NCBI GenBank assembly: GCA_015272215.1
Contig: JACYMD010000095.1
Span: 1 to 64,000 of the forward strand
Source: Rivularia sp. T60_A2020_040
GTDB lineage: Bacteria; Cyanobacteriota; Cyanobacteriia; Cyanobacteriales; Nostocaceae
Direction of reading: 5' to 3'
Length of the DNA stretch: 64,000 bases
The notes beneath the pieces were generated by a model. The model saw nothing but the letters and a program-made list of their open reading frames with translations, ran no database searches and was not told where the DNA came from. A program made the translations under genes and the position numbers. This document shows positions 43,770 through 55,101 of the stretch, one piece after another; the first letter of the stretch is position 1, and each line of letters opens with the position of its first letter.

Positions 43770-45599
43770 TCAAATGGAACGATTCAAATTATACGCAGAG
43801 CTAATTAATGATAAATGGGTAAAGGCTTGGGGAAAGTTCCCTAATGCTTCACCGCTTGCACCTGTTTCTTCCGCATACAATCCCAAATGATTAGCATAAC
43901 TTAACATTTCTTCAAATATTAACCTTGCTTTGTTTAATCGTTGGGAATCTCTTTCTTTCCCAGCACGGGTTAAAGCTTCTACTAACCAAAATGTACACAG
44001 ATTAAAGCTTCCTTCTTCACCATCCAACCCGTCGCGATAATCTTCAGTGTTGTAACGATATACTAAACTATTGGATAACAGCCCTCCTTGTTGTGGCGAT
44101 TGCATTATTGCATCGAGTGTTTTCAACATTCTGGGGTCGGTTGGTGATATAAAAAGTACTAGGGGCATGATCAGATTGCTTGCATCTAAGGTATGGCTGC
44201 CGTAATACTGAACAAAGGCTTGTTTTTCCTCACACCATCCTTTTTCCATGATACTCATGTATATTTCATCGCGAACTTTCAGCCATTTTTCGCGATTTGC
44301 GGGAAAAGAACGTTTTTGGGCTAAACGCAAACCTCGATCAAGTGCCACCCAACACATTAACTTAGAATAAACAAAGTCTTGTTTTTCGTCTCTGGTTTCC
44401 CAAATACCCTGGTCTTTTGTGTGCCAGTTTTCGCAAACCCAATCGATATACTTAGATAAGTTAATCCATGTGTCGTAAGATATCGGGCTTCCATACTTAT
44501 CATAAAGATAAACAGCATCCATTAATTCGCCGTAAATATCAAGTTGGGTTTGATCGTAAGCACCATTACCAATACGAACGGGAGATGAACCTTTATATCC
44601 TTCTAAATGCTCTAAAACTTCTTCTTTAAGGTCTGTTCTACCATCAATACCATATACTATCTGCAATTGCGAATCTGCTTCTGAATCTGACGGACAAAGG
44701 GATATAATCCAATCGATAAATTTTCCTGCTTCTTCTGTAAATCCAATTCTGATTAATCCATAAAGGGTAAAAGCAGCATCGCGAATCCAACTGTAACGAT
44801 AATCCCAATTCCGCTCACCACCTAATGTTTCGGGTAAACCACAAGTGGGTGCTGCGACAATTGCTCCAGTTGGTTCGTAGGTAAGTAATTTTAACATTAA
44901 CGCCGAACGCTCTACAGTTTCGCGCCATCGACCTTTATAGGTACACTTAGAAATCCAACGGTGCCAGTAATCTACGGTATCTTCAAATATCTGTGTAGTT
45001 GCTTCTGGATTCAGTGGTAAACCACAACCTTGCTCACAATCAATTTCACGTAATATAAATACTGCTGATTCACCCGCAGCCAAAGTGAACTCTGCAAAAA
45101 CACCTTTGTCATCCTGCTTGAGAGGGATATCACTAACTAATCCTAAATTTAAATCGGCTGATTTGAAAATTACACCACCTTCACTCATCTGGGTTTCGTG
45201 ATGATCGCGAGCATAATTAAAAGCAGGATAACACTCCATGCGAAACTTCATGCTGCTGCGGATGCCGCTTACCTGCCTCACCAACCAATGATAACCGTCT
45301 TCGCCCTCAGATAATCCTACAGGCATAAAATCGATCACTTGTCCGACACCACAATCAGCCAGAAAGCGAGTTACTAAAACGTTAGTTTCAGGCCAATAAA
45401 ATTGTTTGTGATCGCGATCGCAAATTGTAGGTGAAATACTGAAATGTCCACCTTTATTTTCATCGAGTATAGCAGCGAAAACACTTGGGGAATCATGTCT
45501 GGGGTAGCAAAACCAATCGATAGAACCATTCATACCTACCAAAGCGGTAGTATGCATATTGCCGATGATGCCGTAATTTTCGATTGGTTGATAAGCCAT
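43770..45599 (-). CDS. Glycoside hydrolase family 15 protein
   Basis: A 609-residue protein with the GH15 N-terminal beta domain ([37 protein letters not shown]) and the (alpha/alpha)6 barrel with [40 protein letters not shown] and [20 protein letters not shown]. The family includes glucoamylases, glucodextranases and trehalases; the acidic catalytic residues seem present but the substrate is not determined. No signal peptide, so it acts on an internal sugar such as trehalose or glycogen-derived chains. Monocistronic. Confidence 0.9.
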   Translation of the reverse strand: MAYQPIENYGIIGNMHTTALVGMNGSIDWFCYPRHDSPSVFAAILDENKGGHFSISPTICDRDHKQFYWPETNVLVTRFLADCGVGQVIDFMPVGLSEGEDGYHWLVRQVSGIRSSMKFRMECYPAFNYARDHHETQMSEGGVIFKSADLNLGLVSDIPLKQDDKGVFAEFTLAAGESAVFILREIDCEQGCGLPLNPEATTQIFEDTVDYWHRWISKCTYKGRWRETVERSALMLKLLTYEPTGAIVAAPTCGLPETLGGERNWDYRYSWIRDAAFTLYGLIRIGFTEEAGKFIDWIISLCPSDSEADSQLQIVYGIDGRTDLKEEVLEHLEGYKGSSPVRIGNGAYDQTQLDIYGELMDAVYLYDKYGSPISYDTWINLSKYIDWVCENWHTKDQGIWETRDEKQDFVYSKLMCWVALDRGLRLAQKRSFPANREKWLKVRDEIYMSIMEKGWCEEKQAFVQYYGSHTLDASNLIMPLVLFISPTDPRMLKTLDAIMQSPQQGGLLSNSLVYRYNTEDYRDGLDGEEGSFNLCTFWLVEALTRAGKERDSQRLNKARLIFEEMLSYANHLGLYAEETGASGEALGNFPQAFTHLSLISSAYNLNRSI

Positions 45600-45773
45600 G
45601 ATAGTGATTTGTAATTCCTAATTTACACCCAGAAATCGCGTTGCTTTTAAAAACCCGATTTTTCTTTTATTATCAGAGTTTATTTTAATGAGTTAATGAT
45701 CAAAAGACTACCTCCAATGGATTTTATTTTTTTATAACTTCAGATAGATGTGTACTGACATCTCGGCAAAAAA

Positions 45774-45803
45774 TGTAGAGACGCAAGGGTTCGCGTCTTT
45801 ACA
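45774..45803. repeat. Palindromic repeat, TGTAGAGACGC family (hairpin)
   Basis: TGTAGAGACGC and GCGTCTTTACA form a stem of 10 pairs out of 11 with an 8-nt loop, between the GH15 and MATE genes. Related to the element at 3199-3249. Confidence 0.85.
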
Positions 45804-45826
45804 AAGGATTCTGGGTGATCAAAAAA

Positions 45827-47179
45827 TTAAAAAGTTTTTAGCTGACTTTGCATTTGAGGAACCTGTACCCCAAGGGACACCATTAATGTTGCCATATATA
45901 ATGTCAGTGATAACCACAGTAAATGATTATTTTGCAAGTACCAAGCCATACCGGCTATTGGCATAAATCCTAATCCCAAGGCAATTAAGGCAGAATTACG
46001 CAGTCTTGCTCCTTGTTTTAATCCAACAGTATACCCTTCAAGCATGAAGGCAATAGCACCAAAGGTTAACAGCGGCAACAACCAATCCCGATAATTCGTA
46101 ACAGATTGGCTAATATCGGTGTGACTGGTTAACAAGCCAAAAATCGTTTGGGGAAATAAAATAGTTATCGAGGAAAATATAGACGCAATTAATACACTAC
46201 TAAAAATAGAAACTTGCAATACCGGCATCATTTGCGCGGTTTCCCCTTTACCTTTAAAATTACCGATCAAAGATTGAGTAGTTAAACCGATGCCGTTAAC
46301 TGCGAACTGACTTAAGAGTACAATTTGTAGCAGCAATCCGTTTTCTGCGATTACCTCATTTCCCATCGCCGCACTGAGGTTAGTGAAGATAGAATAGGCA
46401 GTAATCAGAGCCAAATAGCGGACGAGAATATTAGTTTTGAGTACTATACTCGCTTTCAGAGCTTGCCAATTAAACACATCTTTAATAATTGTGGGTAATA
46501 TTTTCCAAGGAATATTCAAACCGACGACTACCAACCCTACCAGCAGCGCTAAATATTGACTTAAAGCGGTAGCTAACCCGGCTCCCATGCTTTCCCAGCC
46601 CCATCGATTAATCATTACATAGTCCAGTATCACATTCGAGCAATTACCGACAACAGAAATCAGCAACACGAGAAAATTCATTTCCCGCCCCAGAAACCAA
46701 CCAATCAGTACAAAATTGAGTAGAACCGCAGGAGCCCCCCAAATTCGAGCATTGAAATAGTCAATCCCAAAAACTTTCACATCCGGAGAACCAGCTAGAA
46801 TCGCAAAACCAAGCTTTTGGATGGGGTATTGTAAAATCAGAATGACAATCGCGATCGCAAATGCAACTAAACTACTCCGCAATAAAGCAAGTAGAATTCC
46901 TTTTTCATCATTTTCTCCCACAGCTTGAGCGGTAATAGCGTTGGTACCGTTGCGAAAAAACTTCAAAACTCGATAGAGGTAATCGAATAAAATGCTGGCT
47001 AAAATTACCCCTGCTAAATGACGAATATCTGCCAAATGTCCGAGGAATGCAGTATCAACTATTCCAGATAACGGTACCATCATATTCGAGAGAATACTCA
47101 CAGATGCCAGTCGCAAGAACCGAGGTAAAAAACTACTATAGCGAGATGGAAGCGTAAAGGATAAATTCAATGAACTCAT
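45827..47179 (-). CDS. MATE family efflux transporter
   Basis: A 450-residue membrane protein with 12 predicted helices. Family segments are ASVSILSNMMVPLSGIVDTA FLGHL in the first helices and VAFAIAIVILILQYPIQKLG, then a second half beginning RYLALITAYSIFTNL. It belongs to the DinF-like branch of MATE proteins, which exchange cations for drugs or metabolites across the inner membrane. The substrate is unknown. It is on the same strand as the upstream sensor kinase but 202 bp away with a repeat tract between, so it is probably transcribed separately. Confidence 0.9.
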   Translation of the reverse strand: MSSLNLSFTLPSRYSSFLPRFLRLASVSILSNMMVPLSGIVDTAFLGHLADIRHLAGVILASILFDYLYRVLKFFRNGTNAITAQAVGENDEKGILLALLRSSLVAFAIAIVILILQYPIQKLGFAILAGSPDVKVFGIDYFNARIWGAPAVLLNFVLIGWFLGREMNFLVLLISVVGNCSNVILDYVMINRWGWESMGAGLATALSQYLALLVGLVVVGLNIPWKILPTIIKDVFNWQALKASIVLKTNILVRYLALITAYSIFTNLSAAMGNEVIAENGLLLQIVLLSQFAVNGIGLTTQSLIGNFKGKGETAQMMPVLQVSIFSSVLIASIFSSITILFPQTIFGLLTSHTDISQSVTNYRDWLLPLLTFGAIAFMLEGYTVGLKQGARLRNSALIALGLGFMPIAGMAWYLQNNHLLWLSLTLYMATLMVSLGVQVPQMQSQLKTF

Positions 47180-47334
47180 AGAAGAGGTATTCCCAGTTGA
47201 TTCCTTTTAATGATTATTTCAGATGTTAACGGAATGCAGTCTATATTACTAAATAGTTATTTTTGATTTTTAAATGACTATACTAACTTTTTAAGTCGGT
47301 TAAAAGTAAAAACAACACCTTTTCTATAAATTGG

Positions 47335-47414
47335 GAAGAGGGAAGAGGGAATTGGGAATTGGGAATTGGGAATTATCACCTTTAAGCTTTAACCTCTAAC
47401 CTTTGACCTTTCAG
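47335..47414. repeat. Simple-repeat tract reaching into the kinase 3' end
   Basis: GGGAATT and GGGAAGA units (47335-47374) pass into TTTAAGCTTTAACCTCTAAC-type units that cover the stop and last codons (RLEVKA) of the sensor kinase. Confidence 0.7.
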
Positions 47415-50400
47415 TGGTAATTCAATCACAAATTCCGTACCTTGTCCTAACTGAGAAAAACATTTAATTTGACCTTGATGTTTTTCAACTACAATTTGAT
47501 AGCAAATAAGTAACCCCAATCCTGTACCTTTACCGACTTCTTTTGTGGTAAAAAATGGGTCGAAAATTTTATTTTGTATTTCTTCTGGTATTCCACAACC
47601 GTTGTCGGCAATTTTAATGATGATTTTATCATTAATTGCTGCGGTGGTAATTTCAATATTTAAAGTAACTTGAGCAGAGGTGGAGGATGATGTAGAAAAT
47701 TTTTCTTCTAATGCATCAATACTATTGCTCAAAATATTCATAAATACTTGATTTAATTGAGCCGGAAAACATTCTACTAATGGCAATTTATCATATTTTT
47801 TGATAATTTCAATTCCGGGAAATTCGCCATTTGATTTTAATCGGTGCTTTAAAATAAGTAAAGTGCTGTCCAATCCTTCGTGAATGTTTACTGTTTTTAA
47901 ATCAGCTTCATCTTTACGAGAAAAATTTCGTAAAGAAAGCACAATTTGACTAATCCGCTCAGAACCTATTTGCATGGAATTGAGGGTTTTTGGTAAATCT
48001 TCGAGAATAAAATCTAAATCAATTTGTTTAATTTGTTCTTGAATTTCTGGTAATAACGTTGAAGAATTTTGGCGATAAAGATTGATCAGTTTGACTAAAG
48101 CTTCAGTATATTCAGTTACATAAGTTAGATTACCAGAAATAAAATTGACAGGATTATTTATTTCATGAGCAACTCCAGCGATTAGCTGTCCCAAACCTGC
48201 CATTTTTTCACCTTGAATCAATTGAGCTTGAGTTTGTTTTAATTCTTGTAAAGCTTGAGCAAGTTTTATCGCTTGAATTGTAGTTTTTTCCAGTAATTCT
48301 GCTTGCTGAATCGCGATTCCTAATTGCGTTCCAACTTGTGCAAGTAAGTTGACTTCTTCATCTTTCCAGTAGCGCGGTTGCGAGTGTTGATAAGCAACCA
48401 ATAGTCCCCACAATTTATCACCTTGAGAAATGGGAACAAAAGTTTCATTGCGGGGTAAATTATCGTCATCATCATCATCAGAAAATGCTGGTTGAACAAT
48501 TGGTTGGATATTGATAACAGGTTTTTCATCGTATTTAAACGAATCTGCCACAAATTTACCTCTCCAATCGGAATTAAAACGATAAATTGCAACTCGTTCA
48601 ACTTCTAATAATTCTCTTACCGCTTGAGTAGTAGTTTTAAAAATAACTTTAATATCGAGTGATTGACGAATTTTATCAACAGTTTCAGCCAGAAGTTTTT
48701 GCCGTTCCATGGCTTTTTCTCTTTCTGTCGCTTCTGCTAATTGTACTGCTTGTATCCGGACTTGTTTTAAATAGGAATCTTGTTTTAAAGCAATACTAAG
48801 TTGTTCGGCAATTTGGCTGATAAATTCAATTTCTGAAGATTGCCAATTACGAGGATTACTACATTGATGAATACATAATAAACCCCATAATTCACCTTCT
48901 CTTAACAAGGGTGCCACAACATTAGCACGAACCTGAAACTTTTCTAAAATTTCTAAGTAACAATGTTTAAATTCTTCTTGATGAATATCGGCGATCGCAT
49001 TCACTCTACCTTGTTGATAAAGTGGTGCAAATCGTTGGCTAAAGCAATGATCATAAATTTTTGTAGCTATAGCCGAAGTCCAACCAAAAGCGACATCTTC
49101 GTAAATAAATTCTCCTTCCCAATCAGCTGCTTTGTCAAAACGAAAAACTCCGACTCGATCAACTTTGAGAAGTTGACGTACTTCGGTGACAGTAGTTTTA
49201 AAGATGGTTTCTAAATCTAATGATTCACGAATTCGAGTAATAATACCAGTTAATGCTTTTTGCTGTTCTGTTTGATATTGAGCTTCTAATAAAGTTTGAT
49301 TATGCTGTAAAGCAACTCCTAAATTATCAGCAATTTGACGGGTAAATTCAATTTCTTCCGATTCCCAATTACGAGAATTACCACATTGATGAACGCATAA
49401 TAAACCCCATAAATCTTCTCCTTTAAGTAAAGGCACAACCAAATTAGCACGCACTTGGAATTGAGCTAAAATTTTCTCGTGACAATCACTCAATCCTGCT
49501 GCATAAATATCAGCAACTGCTTGCACTCTACCTTGTTGATATTCAGCCGCAAACTGCTCTCCAAAACAATGGTCGTAAACTTTCGCTGCAACAACAGAAT
49601 CCCAATCAGGAGCGACACTTTCCCAAATAAATTCTCCTTCCCAATTTTGTTGAACATCGAATTTAAAAACTGCTACTCTGTCCGCTTTTAACATTTGTTG
49701 AACTTCAGTAACAGTTGTTTGAAAAATAGTATCTAAATCCAAAGATTCCCGAATCCGAGTAATTACTTTGGTTAATGTTTTTTGTTGTTGCGCTTGATTT
49801 TTAGCTTTAGATAATAATTCGTGCTGTCTTAATGCTATACCAATTTGCGCTCCAGTCTGGGTAATTATTTCCACTTCATCTTGAAGCCAGATTCTCGGTG
49901 CGGAGTTTTGATAAGCAGCAATGATTCCCCACAGTTTTTCTCCTTGAAGAATCGGAGCAGTTGCAAAAGCTTTTATTTGAAATTTTTCTAATAAATTTAC
50001 ATGAGATTGAGTTAACCCAGCTTGGTAAATATTATTAACAGTAAATGTTTCATTACGAATGTATTTCCCTCCTGGAGTTTCCTGTAAATAAGTATCATTA
50101 ATTATTGCTTGATCATCAATTAAAGGAGTTAATTCTTCTGCAAAAGATTCCGCGACAAAATGACCACTCCAATCGGAATTAAAACGAAAAATAGCAATGC
50201 GATCAGCTTGGATTAATTCCCGTAATTCTTGAGTTGTTGTTTGAAAGATAGTCTCAATATCAAATGTTCTACGAATTTTATTAACAATCTGACTAATTAC
50301 CTTGTCACGTTGAGCCGATTGACCTAATCTTAAAGCCTGTAATTCTAACTTTCGGAAATATTCGGCTTGTTGAATAGCAACAGTAAAGTGTTCGGCAATT

Positions 50401-50915
50401 AATCGGATAAATTCAATTTCCGATTCTTGCCAATTACGAGTATTACCGCATTGATGCACACAAAGCAAACCCCATAAAGTATTTTTTTGCAGTAATGGGA
50501 CAATCAGATTGGCACGTACTTGAAATTGGCTTAAAATGTCAATATGACAATCACTTAATCCGGCTTGATATATATCACCAACTGCTTGCACTCTCCCTTG
50601 TTGATAATGAGCCGCAAACTGCTCTCCAAAGCAATAATCGTGGACTTTCTTGGCAATTACTGAATCCCAACCAGATGCAACATCCTCTGAAACAAATTCT
50701 CCTTCCCAATCATTTTCAATATCAAATTTAAATACAGCTACTCTATCAGCTTTAAGTAACGTTCGCACCTCGGTTGCAGTATTTTGAAAAATAGTTTGTA
50801 AATCTAATGATTGTCGAATTCTCGTAATTACACCTGCAAGAGTTTTTTGCTGTTCTAGCTGCTTTTCAATTTGAGCATTTGACTGTTTTTCTGATTTGGT
50901 TGAGCGATATGTCAT
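47382..50915 (-). CDS. Multi-GAF sensor histidine kinase with three DXCF-type cyanobacteriochrome candidates
   Basis: An 1177-residue cytosolic kinase. Five GAF domains lie in tandem (about 30-185, 210-367, 380-542, 556-715, 745-875), then HisKA with H917 in [12 protein letters not shown] and an HATPase domain ([20 protein letters not shown]). GAF1, 3 and 4 each have a D-x-C-F motif (C95, C450, C624) and a canonical chromophore Cys exactly 28 residues later (C123-His, C478-His, C652-Tyr). GAF2 has Ser304-His instead, and GAF5 lacks the chromophore region. Such cysteine pairs mark blue/green-type cyanobacteriochromes. No response regulator is adjacent. GAF1, GAF3 and GAF4 are close duplicates. 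Confidence 0.9.
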   Translation of the reverse strand: MTYRSTKSEKQSNAQIEKQLEQQKTLAGVITRIRQSLDLQTIFQNTATEVRTLLKADRVAVFKFDIENDWEGEFVSEDVASGWDSVIAKKVHDYCFGEQFAAHYQQGRVQAVGDIYQAGLSDCHIDILSQFQVRANLIVPLLQKNTLWGLLCVHQCGNTRNWQESEIEFIRLIAEHFTVAIQQAEYFRKLELQALRLGQSAQRDKVISQIVNKIRRTFDIETIFQTTTQELRELIQADRIAIFRFNSDWSGHFVAESFAEELTPLIDDQAIINDTYLQETPGGKYIRNETFTVNNIYQAGLTQSHVNLLEKFQIKAFATAPILQGEKLWGIIAAYQNSAPRIWLQDEVEIITQTGAQIGIALRQHELLSKAKNQAQQQKTLTKVITRIRESLDLDTIFQTTVTEVQQMLKADRVAVFKFDVQQNWEGEFIWESVAPDWDSVVAAKVYDHCFGEQFAAEYQQGRVQAVADIYAAGLSDCHEKILAQFQVRANLVVPLLKGEDLWGLLCVHQCGNSRNWESEEIEFTRQIADNLGVALQHNQTLLEAQYQTEQQKALTGIITRIRESLDLETIFKTTVTEVRQLLKVDRVGVFRFDKAADWEGEFIYEDVAFGWTSAIATKIYDHCFSQRFAPLYQQGRVNAIADIHQEEFKHCYLEILEKFQVRANVVAPLLREGELWGLLCIHQCSNPRNWQSSEIEFISQIAEQLSIALKQDSYLKQVRIQAVQLAEATEREKAMERQKLLAETVDKIRQSLDIKVIFKTTTQAVRELLEVERVAIYRFNSDWRGKFVADSFKYDEKPVINIQPIVQPAFSDDDDDDNLPRNETFVPISQGDKLWGLLVAYQHSQPRYWKDEEVNLLAQVGTQLGIAIQQAELLEKTTIQAIKLAQALQELKQTQAQLIQGEKMAGLGQLIAGVAHEINNPVNFISGNLTYVTEYTEALVKLINLYRQNSSTLLPEIQEQIKQIDLDFILEDLPKTLNSMQIGSERISQIVLSLRNFSRKDEADLKTVNIHEGLDSTLLILKHRLKSNGEFPGIEIIKKYDKLPLVECFPAQLNQVFMNILSNSIDALEEKFSTSSSTSAQVTLNIEITTAAINDKIIIKIADNGCGIPEEIQNKIFDPFFTTKEVGKGTGLGLLICYQIVVEKHQGQIKCFSQLGQGTEFVIELPLKGQRLEVKA

Positions 50916-51129
50916 ATTTTTTTGATATTAATCAATATAGATTTATGAGTAATTAAATTTCGTACAATATAATTAAATTAATTATGTACTATATATAACA
51001 TATAATTAAATATAGTCTAGAGTTATTACTAGTATTACCTAATTCTTTGAATCTAAGTGTTTTAAGGAAGTTAAATGATGCAAGATGAATTGATGTTCTA
51101 GGATTACAAAAGTACTTACATACAACAAA

Positions 51130-53514
51130 ATGGACAATTCCACCCCACAAATTTGGCAACAACCACCACAACCGATCAATCAAATCCTCGAAGCACCTCC
51201 TCCACCGCAAATTCGTATTTCTCCTGACAGACGCTGGATGGTGGAGTTAGAACAATCACACTTAGTTCCTATGGCTTTACTTGCGGAACCGGAAGTTGCC
51301 ATAGCAGGTTTTCGCGTGAATCCGCAAACTAATGGTCCGGCTCATCACAATACTTACTATAGTATGAAAATTAAATCGGTAGATTCTCCCAACAATGTGA
51401 GAATCATCGAATTACCAGAAAATCCTCGCATCAGTTTTATCAAATGGTCTAGAGATAGTCAAAAATTAGCTTTTACCTTAACTCAAACAACAGGTTTAGA
51501 ACTTTGGGTTTTGTACGTAGCAAATGGAACTACCAAACGTTTAACAGAACCCGTACTCAATGCTGCTTACGGAACACCGTACCGTTGGTTTGACGATCAA
51601 ACATTAATTTGTAAATTTGTTCCCCATAATCGCGGTGAATTACCAACCGAATCTAACATTCCTCCTGGTCCTTTAATTCAGGAAAACTTAGGTAGTAAAA
51701 AACCAACTCGTACCTATACAAATTTACTTAAAAATGCTCATGATGAAGCATTATTTGAATATTATTTAACTTCAACTTTAGAAAAAATTACCCTTGAAGG
51801 AAACCGCAATCAATTAATTTCACCTTGTCTAATTCACGAAATTGTTCCTTCCCCCGACAGTAATTTTATTTTAATTTCTACTATACACAAACCGTTTTCT
51901 TATCAAGTCCCCGCAGCACGTTTTCCTAAAAATATATATGTAATTGATTGTAACGGAAACCAGATTTATCAAGTAGCAGATTTACCTCTTGATGAAGAAC
52001 GTTCCATCAAATTTGATGCTGTACGTAAAGGTCGAAGACGAATATCCTGGCGCAGTGATGCAAAAGCTACATTAACTTGGGTGGAAGCACTAGATGATGG
52101 AGACCCCAATCTAGAAGTTGGCGATCGCGATGCTTTATTCATCTTAGAAGCACCATTTACGGCAACACCAACCCAATTATGGAAGTCAGAATATCGGTTT
52201 AATTCAGTAGTTTGGGGGTCTTCAGATGCAGCGCTGGTCTATGAAAAATGGTATGATACACGTCGTTATAGAACTTGGCGAATTTACCCAAATCATCCCC
52301 AAACACCACCACAATTACTCTTCGACCGCAGCTTTGAAGATAAATATAACGCTCCCGGAACACCGATAGTCAAGTTAGGAGACTATGATTACCAAGTTCT
52401 CCGTTTTGCACCCGATAATCAAACTATATACCTCAGCGGACGCGGTGCATCACCCGATGGAGTATATCCCTTTTTAGATAGTTTCAATTTAGAAACCCAA
52501 GAAACCCAACGGTTGTGGCAATGTCAAGACCCTTATTATGAAGAAATATTTGCTGTACTTGACGACGAAGCCCAAAACCTAATTACCATACGTCAGTCCC
52601 AAACCGAACCACCAAATTTGATGCGGTTTTCTCGGAACAATAAGGATAAAAAGATACTCACTAATTACCAAGACCCCGCACCGCAATTAGCCGGAGCTCA
52701 TAAAGAATTAGTCCAATATCAACGAGCCGATGGAGTGCAGCTATCAGCCAAATTATACTTACCTCCCGGTTATGATTCCGAACGAGACGGTTCCTTACCG
52801 ACAATATTCTGGGTGTATCCCGAAGAATTCAAAGACAAAGAATTTGCTGGACAAATCACCACAGCCGAGAATACCTTCAGTCGTCCCGGTATGACTTCTG
52901 TATTATTTCTATTAACTCAAGGATATGCAGTACTTTCCGGTGCAACCTTACCCATCATCGGTGAAGCAGACAACGAACCCAACGATACCTATGTAGAACA
53001 ATTAATTGCTGGAGCGCAAGCCGCAGTTGATTATGTAGTTAAACGTGGAGTCGCAGACCGGAAACATATAGGTATCGGCGGACACTCTTACGGTGCATTT
53101 ACCACCGCAAATTTACTAGCCCACACAGAATTATTTTGTATGGGAATTGCTAGAAGTGGAGCTTACAACCGTACTTTAACACCATTTGGTTTTCAAGGAG
53201 AACAGCGTAACTTTTGGGAAGCACAACAAACTTACATTCATATGTCACCCTTCACTCATGCATCGCAAATTAAAGCACCATTATTATTAATTCATGGTGC
53301 AAACGATAGCAATCCAGGGACATATCCTTTACAAAGCAAACGTTTATATGAAGCACTCAAAGGTAATGGTGCAACTGTGCGATGGGTAGAATTACCTTGC
53401 GAAACCCACAGTTATCGTTCTCGTGAAGCAGTCGCTCATGTACTTTGGGAAATGGTTAACTGGTGCGATAAATATTTAAGAGTTAGGAGTGAGGAGTTAG
53501 GAGTGAGGAGTTAA
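51130..53514 (+). CDS. Prolyl-oligopeptidase family (S9) serine peptidase
   Basis: A 794-residue protein with an N-terminal beta-propeller-like half and a C-terminal alpha/beta hydrolase. Nucleophile Ser653 lies in GIGGHSYGAFTTANLL; the Asp is in LLIHGANDSNPGTYPLQSKR and the His in ETHSYRSREA. This resembles the glutamyl-endopeptidase-like S9D group of cyanobacteria and chloroplasts. No signal peptide. The last 11 residues (RVRSEELGVRS) are encoded by GTTAGGAGTGAGGA-type repeats and are probably an accidental extension. It is divergent from the sensor kinase, sharing its 214-bp upstream region. Confidence 0.9.
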   Translation: MDNSTPQIWQQPPQPINQILEAPPPPQIRISPDRRWMVELEQSHLVPMALLAEPEVAIAGFRVNPQTNGPAHHNTYYSMKIKSVDSPNNVRIIELPENPRISFIKWSRDSQKLAFTLTQTTGLELWVLYVANGTTKRLTEPVLNAAYGTPYRWFDDQTLICKFVPHNRGELPTESNIPPGPLIQENLGSKKPTRTYTNLLKNAHDEALFEYYLTSTLEKITLEGNRNQLISPCLIHEIVPSPDSNFILISTIHKPFSYQVPAARFPKNIYVIDCNGNQIYQVADLPLDEERSIKFDAVRKGRRRISWRSDAKATLTWVEALDDGDPNLEVGDRDALFILEAPFTATPTQLWKSEYRFNSVVWGSSDAALVYEKWYDTRRYRTWRIYPNHPQTPPQLLFDRSFEDKYNAPGTPIVKLGDYDYQVLRFAPDNQTIYLSGRGASPDGVYPFLDSFNLETQETQRLWQCQDPYYEEIFAVLDDEAQNLITIRQSQTEPPNLMRFSRNNKDKKILTNYQDPAPQLAGAHKELVQYQRADGVQLSAKLYLPPGYDSERDGSLPTIFWVYPEEFKDKEFAGQITTAENTFSRPGMTSVLFLLTQGYAVLSGATLPIIGEADNEPNDTYVEQLIAGAQAAVDYVVKRGVADRKHIGIGGHSYGAFTTANLLAHTELFCMGIARSGAYNRTLTPFGFQGEQRNFWEAQQTYIHMSPFTHASQIKAPLLLIHGANDSNPGTYPLQSKRLYEALKGNGATVRWVELPCETHSYRSREAVAHVLWEMVNWCDKYLRVRSEELGVRS

Positions 53515-53639
53515 GCTAAAAAGCCTTTAATTTGTTTGTATATTTAAATTTTATTAAAGTCTTGTAGTGCGGGCATGATGCCCGCTAGAAAAATACAAAT
53601 TAAATGCGCGATAACTTAGGAATTGGAATTGTTAACTAT

Positions 53640-54086
53640 TTAAAACTTTTGCATATTATTACTAATAGGGTCAAAATTCGGAGTAAAATGAGTGCTGTCA
53701 TCGTAGCAAGCTCTAGCGAGGTTAGCTCCATAAATCTTAATATACTTGAGCTTAGCTCCCCGGAGATTGGCATCTTTGAGATTTGCACCGCTCAAATTGG
53801 CTCGGGTTAAATTAGCATTCGCTAAATTCGCACCCCCTAAATTCGCTCCCCACAATTTGGCTTTTGCTAAATTAGCATTTGTTAAATCCGCTGCAAATAA
53901 ATTGATTCCCACTAAATTAGCTCCAATTAACTTAGCCGAGCGTAAATTAACTGTCGTAAAATCTCTTTCTCCTGCGTCATAACGTCGCTGTAATTCTTCA
54001 GCATCCATATTATTGATGTAATCTCCGCTTGTAATTGTGAAGCTATTTCCATTCTCACTTACGACTGGGGTTATAGCAGTAACCAT
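53640..54086 (-). CDS. Pentapeptide-repeat protein
   Basis: A protein of 148 residues if started at 54086 (GGGAG 12 nt upstream); a start at 54008 (MDAEELQRRYDAGERDF) is also plausible. About 13 A(N/D)Lxx pentapeptides follow (LIGANLVGINLFAADLTNAN), forming a right-handed beta-helix, and end in a short tail with a DDSTHF segment. The RRYxAGERDF lead-in is typical of cyanobacterial members. Function unknown; such helices act as scaffolds or DNA mimics. Confidence 0.83.
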   Translation of the reverse strand: MVTAITPVVSENGNSFTITSGDYINNMDAEELQRRYDAGERDFTTVNLRSAKLIGANLVGINLFAADLTNANLAKAKLWGANLGGANLANANLTRANLSGANLKDANLRGAKLKYIKIYGANLARACYDDSTHFTPNFDPISNNMQKF

Positions 54087-54128
54087 AAGCTGCAAATACT
54101 CCCTTCTTGCCCTAAAATTAGCTTTCAC

Positions 54129-54385
54129 CCTTGTTGGTGCAGTTCATCTCTATGAAATCTCTTTCCTCCGTGTTCTCTGCGTCTAGGACGGTTTTTTTTA
54201 GGTAATCTTTCAGCGGAAAACGAGTATTAATAATGTATTTCATCCCAGATGTCTTTTTCTCATAGCATAGGTCTTGTATTAAAATTATAGTGGGGCTTAT
54301 AAGTAAATAATATTTAAATAATAATATTTAAATAAATCATATTTAAATAAATCATATTTAAACAAATAAATCTGGAGTTACTTAC
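54129..54385. other. Intergenic region with interspersed repeat and phased AT repeats
   Basis: Positions about 54155-54185 (TTTCCTCCGTGTTCTCTGCG) resemble an interspersed repeat common in filamentous cyanobacteria. ATATTTAAATAA stands at 54310-54321, 54324-54335, 54339-54350 and, with one mismatch, 54354-54365, i.e. four copies at 14-15 bp spacing directly upstream of the next gene. Confidence 0.6.
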
Positions 54386-55030
54386 ATGAACTTAAAAAAA
54401 ATTAAAGGTTTGTGGATGATTGTCAGTGCTTTGATGCCGATTTTTTGGATACTAATTTGTATTAGTATATTTCTTGATGTGAGTCACCTGATAAATGGTA
54501 CTGTAAATCAAGTTAACAGCACCTTCGTTGGTATAGTCAGTACATTAGAACAAACCACAGATTCTCTAAATATTTCTGTAGAACCGATTGGCAATTTAGA
54601 AACTACTTTATCTCAACTTTCTCAGAAAATTAACACTATTCCCGTAGAAATTAAAATTCCTGAACTTAAGATTCCCGATACAAAATTACCTGTTAAACTG
54701 CCTAGTATTCCCGGTTTTGATATTCCAGTACCGGGTTTAAAAGATACAAAAAATATATTGGCAGAAAACTTTGTTATTCTGAGTAAATTTAATGAGCTAA
54801 TTGGTAGTATTCCGGATATCAAAGAAATCCAAGGATATTATCAAGAAATGCTTTTAGAAGTGCAAAATTTAGTAAAAGAACTACAAATTATTGCTCTCAA
54901 AATATTAGCTTTAATTCTTTTTGGAGCAGCAATTATGATTCCCTTGTTAATTAGATTATTGATTACTCCTTATCTTAAATGGACTCACACTAGAGTTAGA
55001 AAAGGTTGGGAATTAATGTCTAATTCGTAA
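54386..55030 (+). CDS. Two-helix membrane protein of unknown function
   Basis: A 214-residue protein with GGAG 8 nt before the ATG. Membrane helices lie near residues 10-30 (MIVSALMPIFWILICISIFL) and 172-194 (IALKILALILFGAAIMIPLL). The part between includes a helical stretch and a proline-rich repeat region (IPELKIPDTKLPVKLPSIPG). The arrangement suggests a periplasmic domain held at both ends. I do not recognise the family. Expression may depend on the phased AT repeats upstream. Confidence 0.7.
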   Translation: MNLKKIKGLWMIVSALMPIFWILICISIFLDVSHLINGTVNQVNSTFVGIVSTLEQTTDSLNISVEPIGNLETTLSQLSQKINTIPVEIKIPELKIPDTKLPVKLPSIPGFDIPVPGLKDTKNILAENFVILSKFNELIGSIPDIKEIQGYYQEMLLEVQNLVKELQIIALKILALILFGAAIMIPLLIRLLITPYLKWTHTRVRKGWELMSNS

Positions 55031-55065
55031 TTTCTAATTTGTAATTATTAACCTTAACCTGGAAA

Positions 55066-55088
55066 AGACGTAACGCCCGGCTACGTCT
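55066..55088. repeat. Palindromic repeat, GAGACG family
   Basis: AGACGTA and TACGTCT pair perfectly around ACGCCCGGC, in the gap between two converging genes. Same family as the hairpins at 3199 and 45774; it may also act as a terminator. Confidence 0.7.
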
Positions 55089-55101
55089 CTACAGTCATTT
55101 T

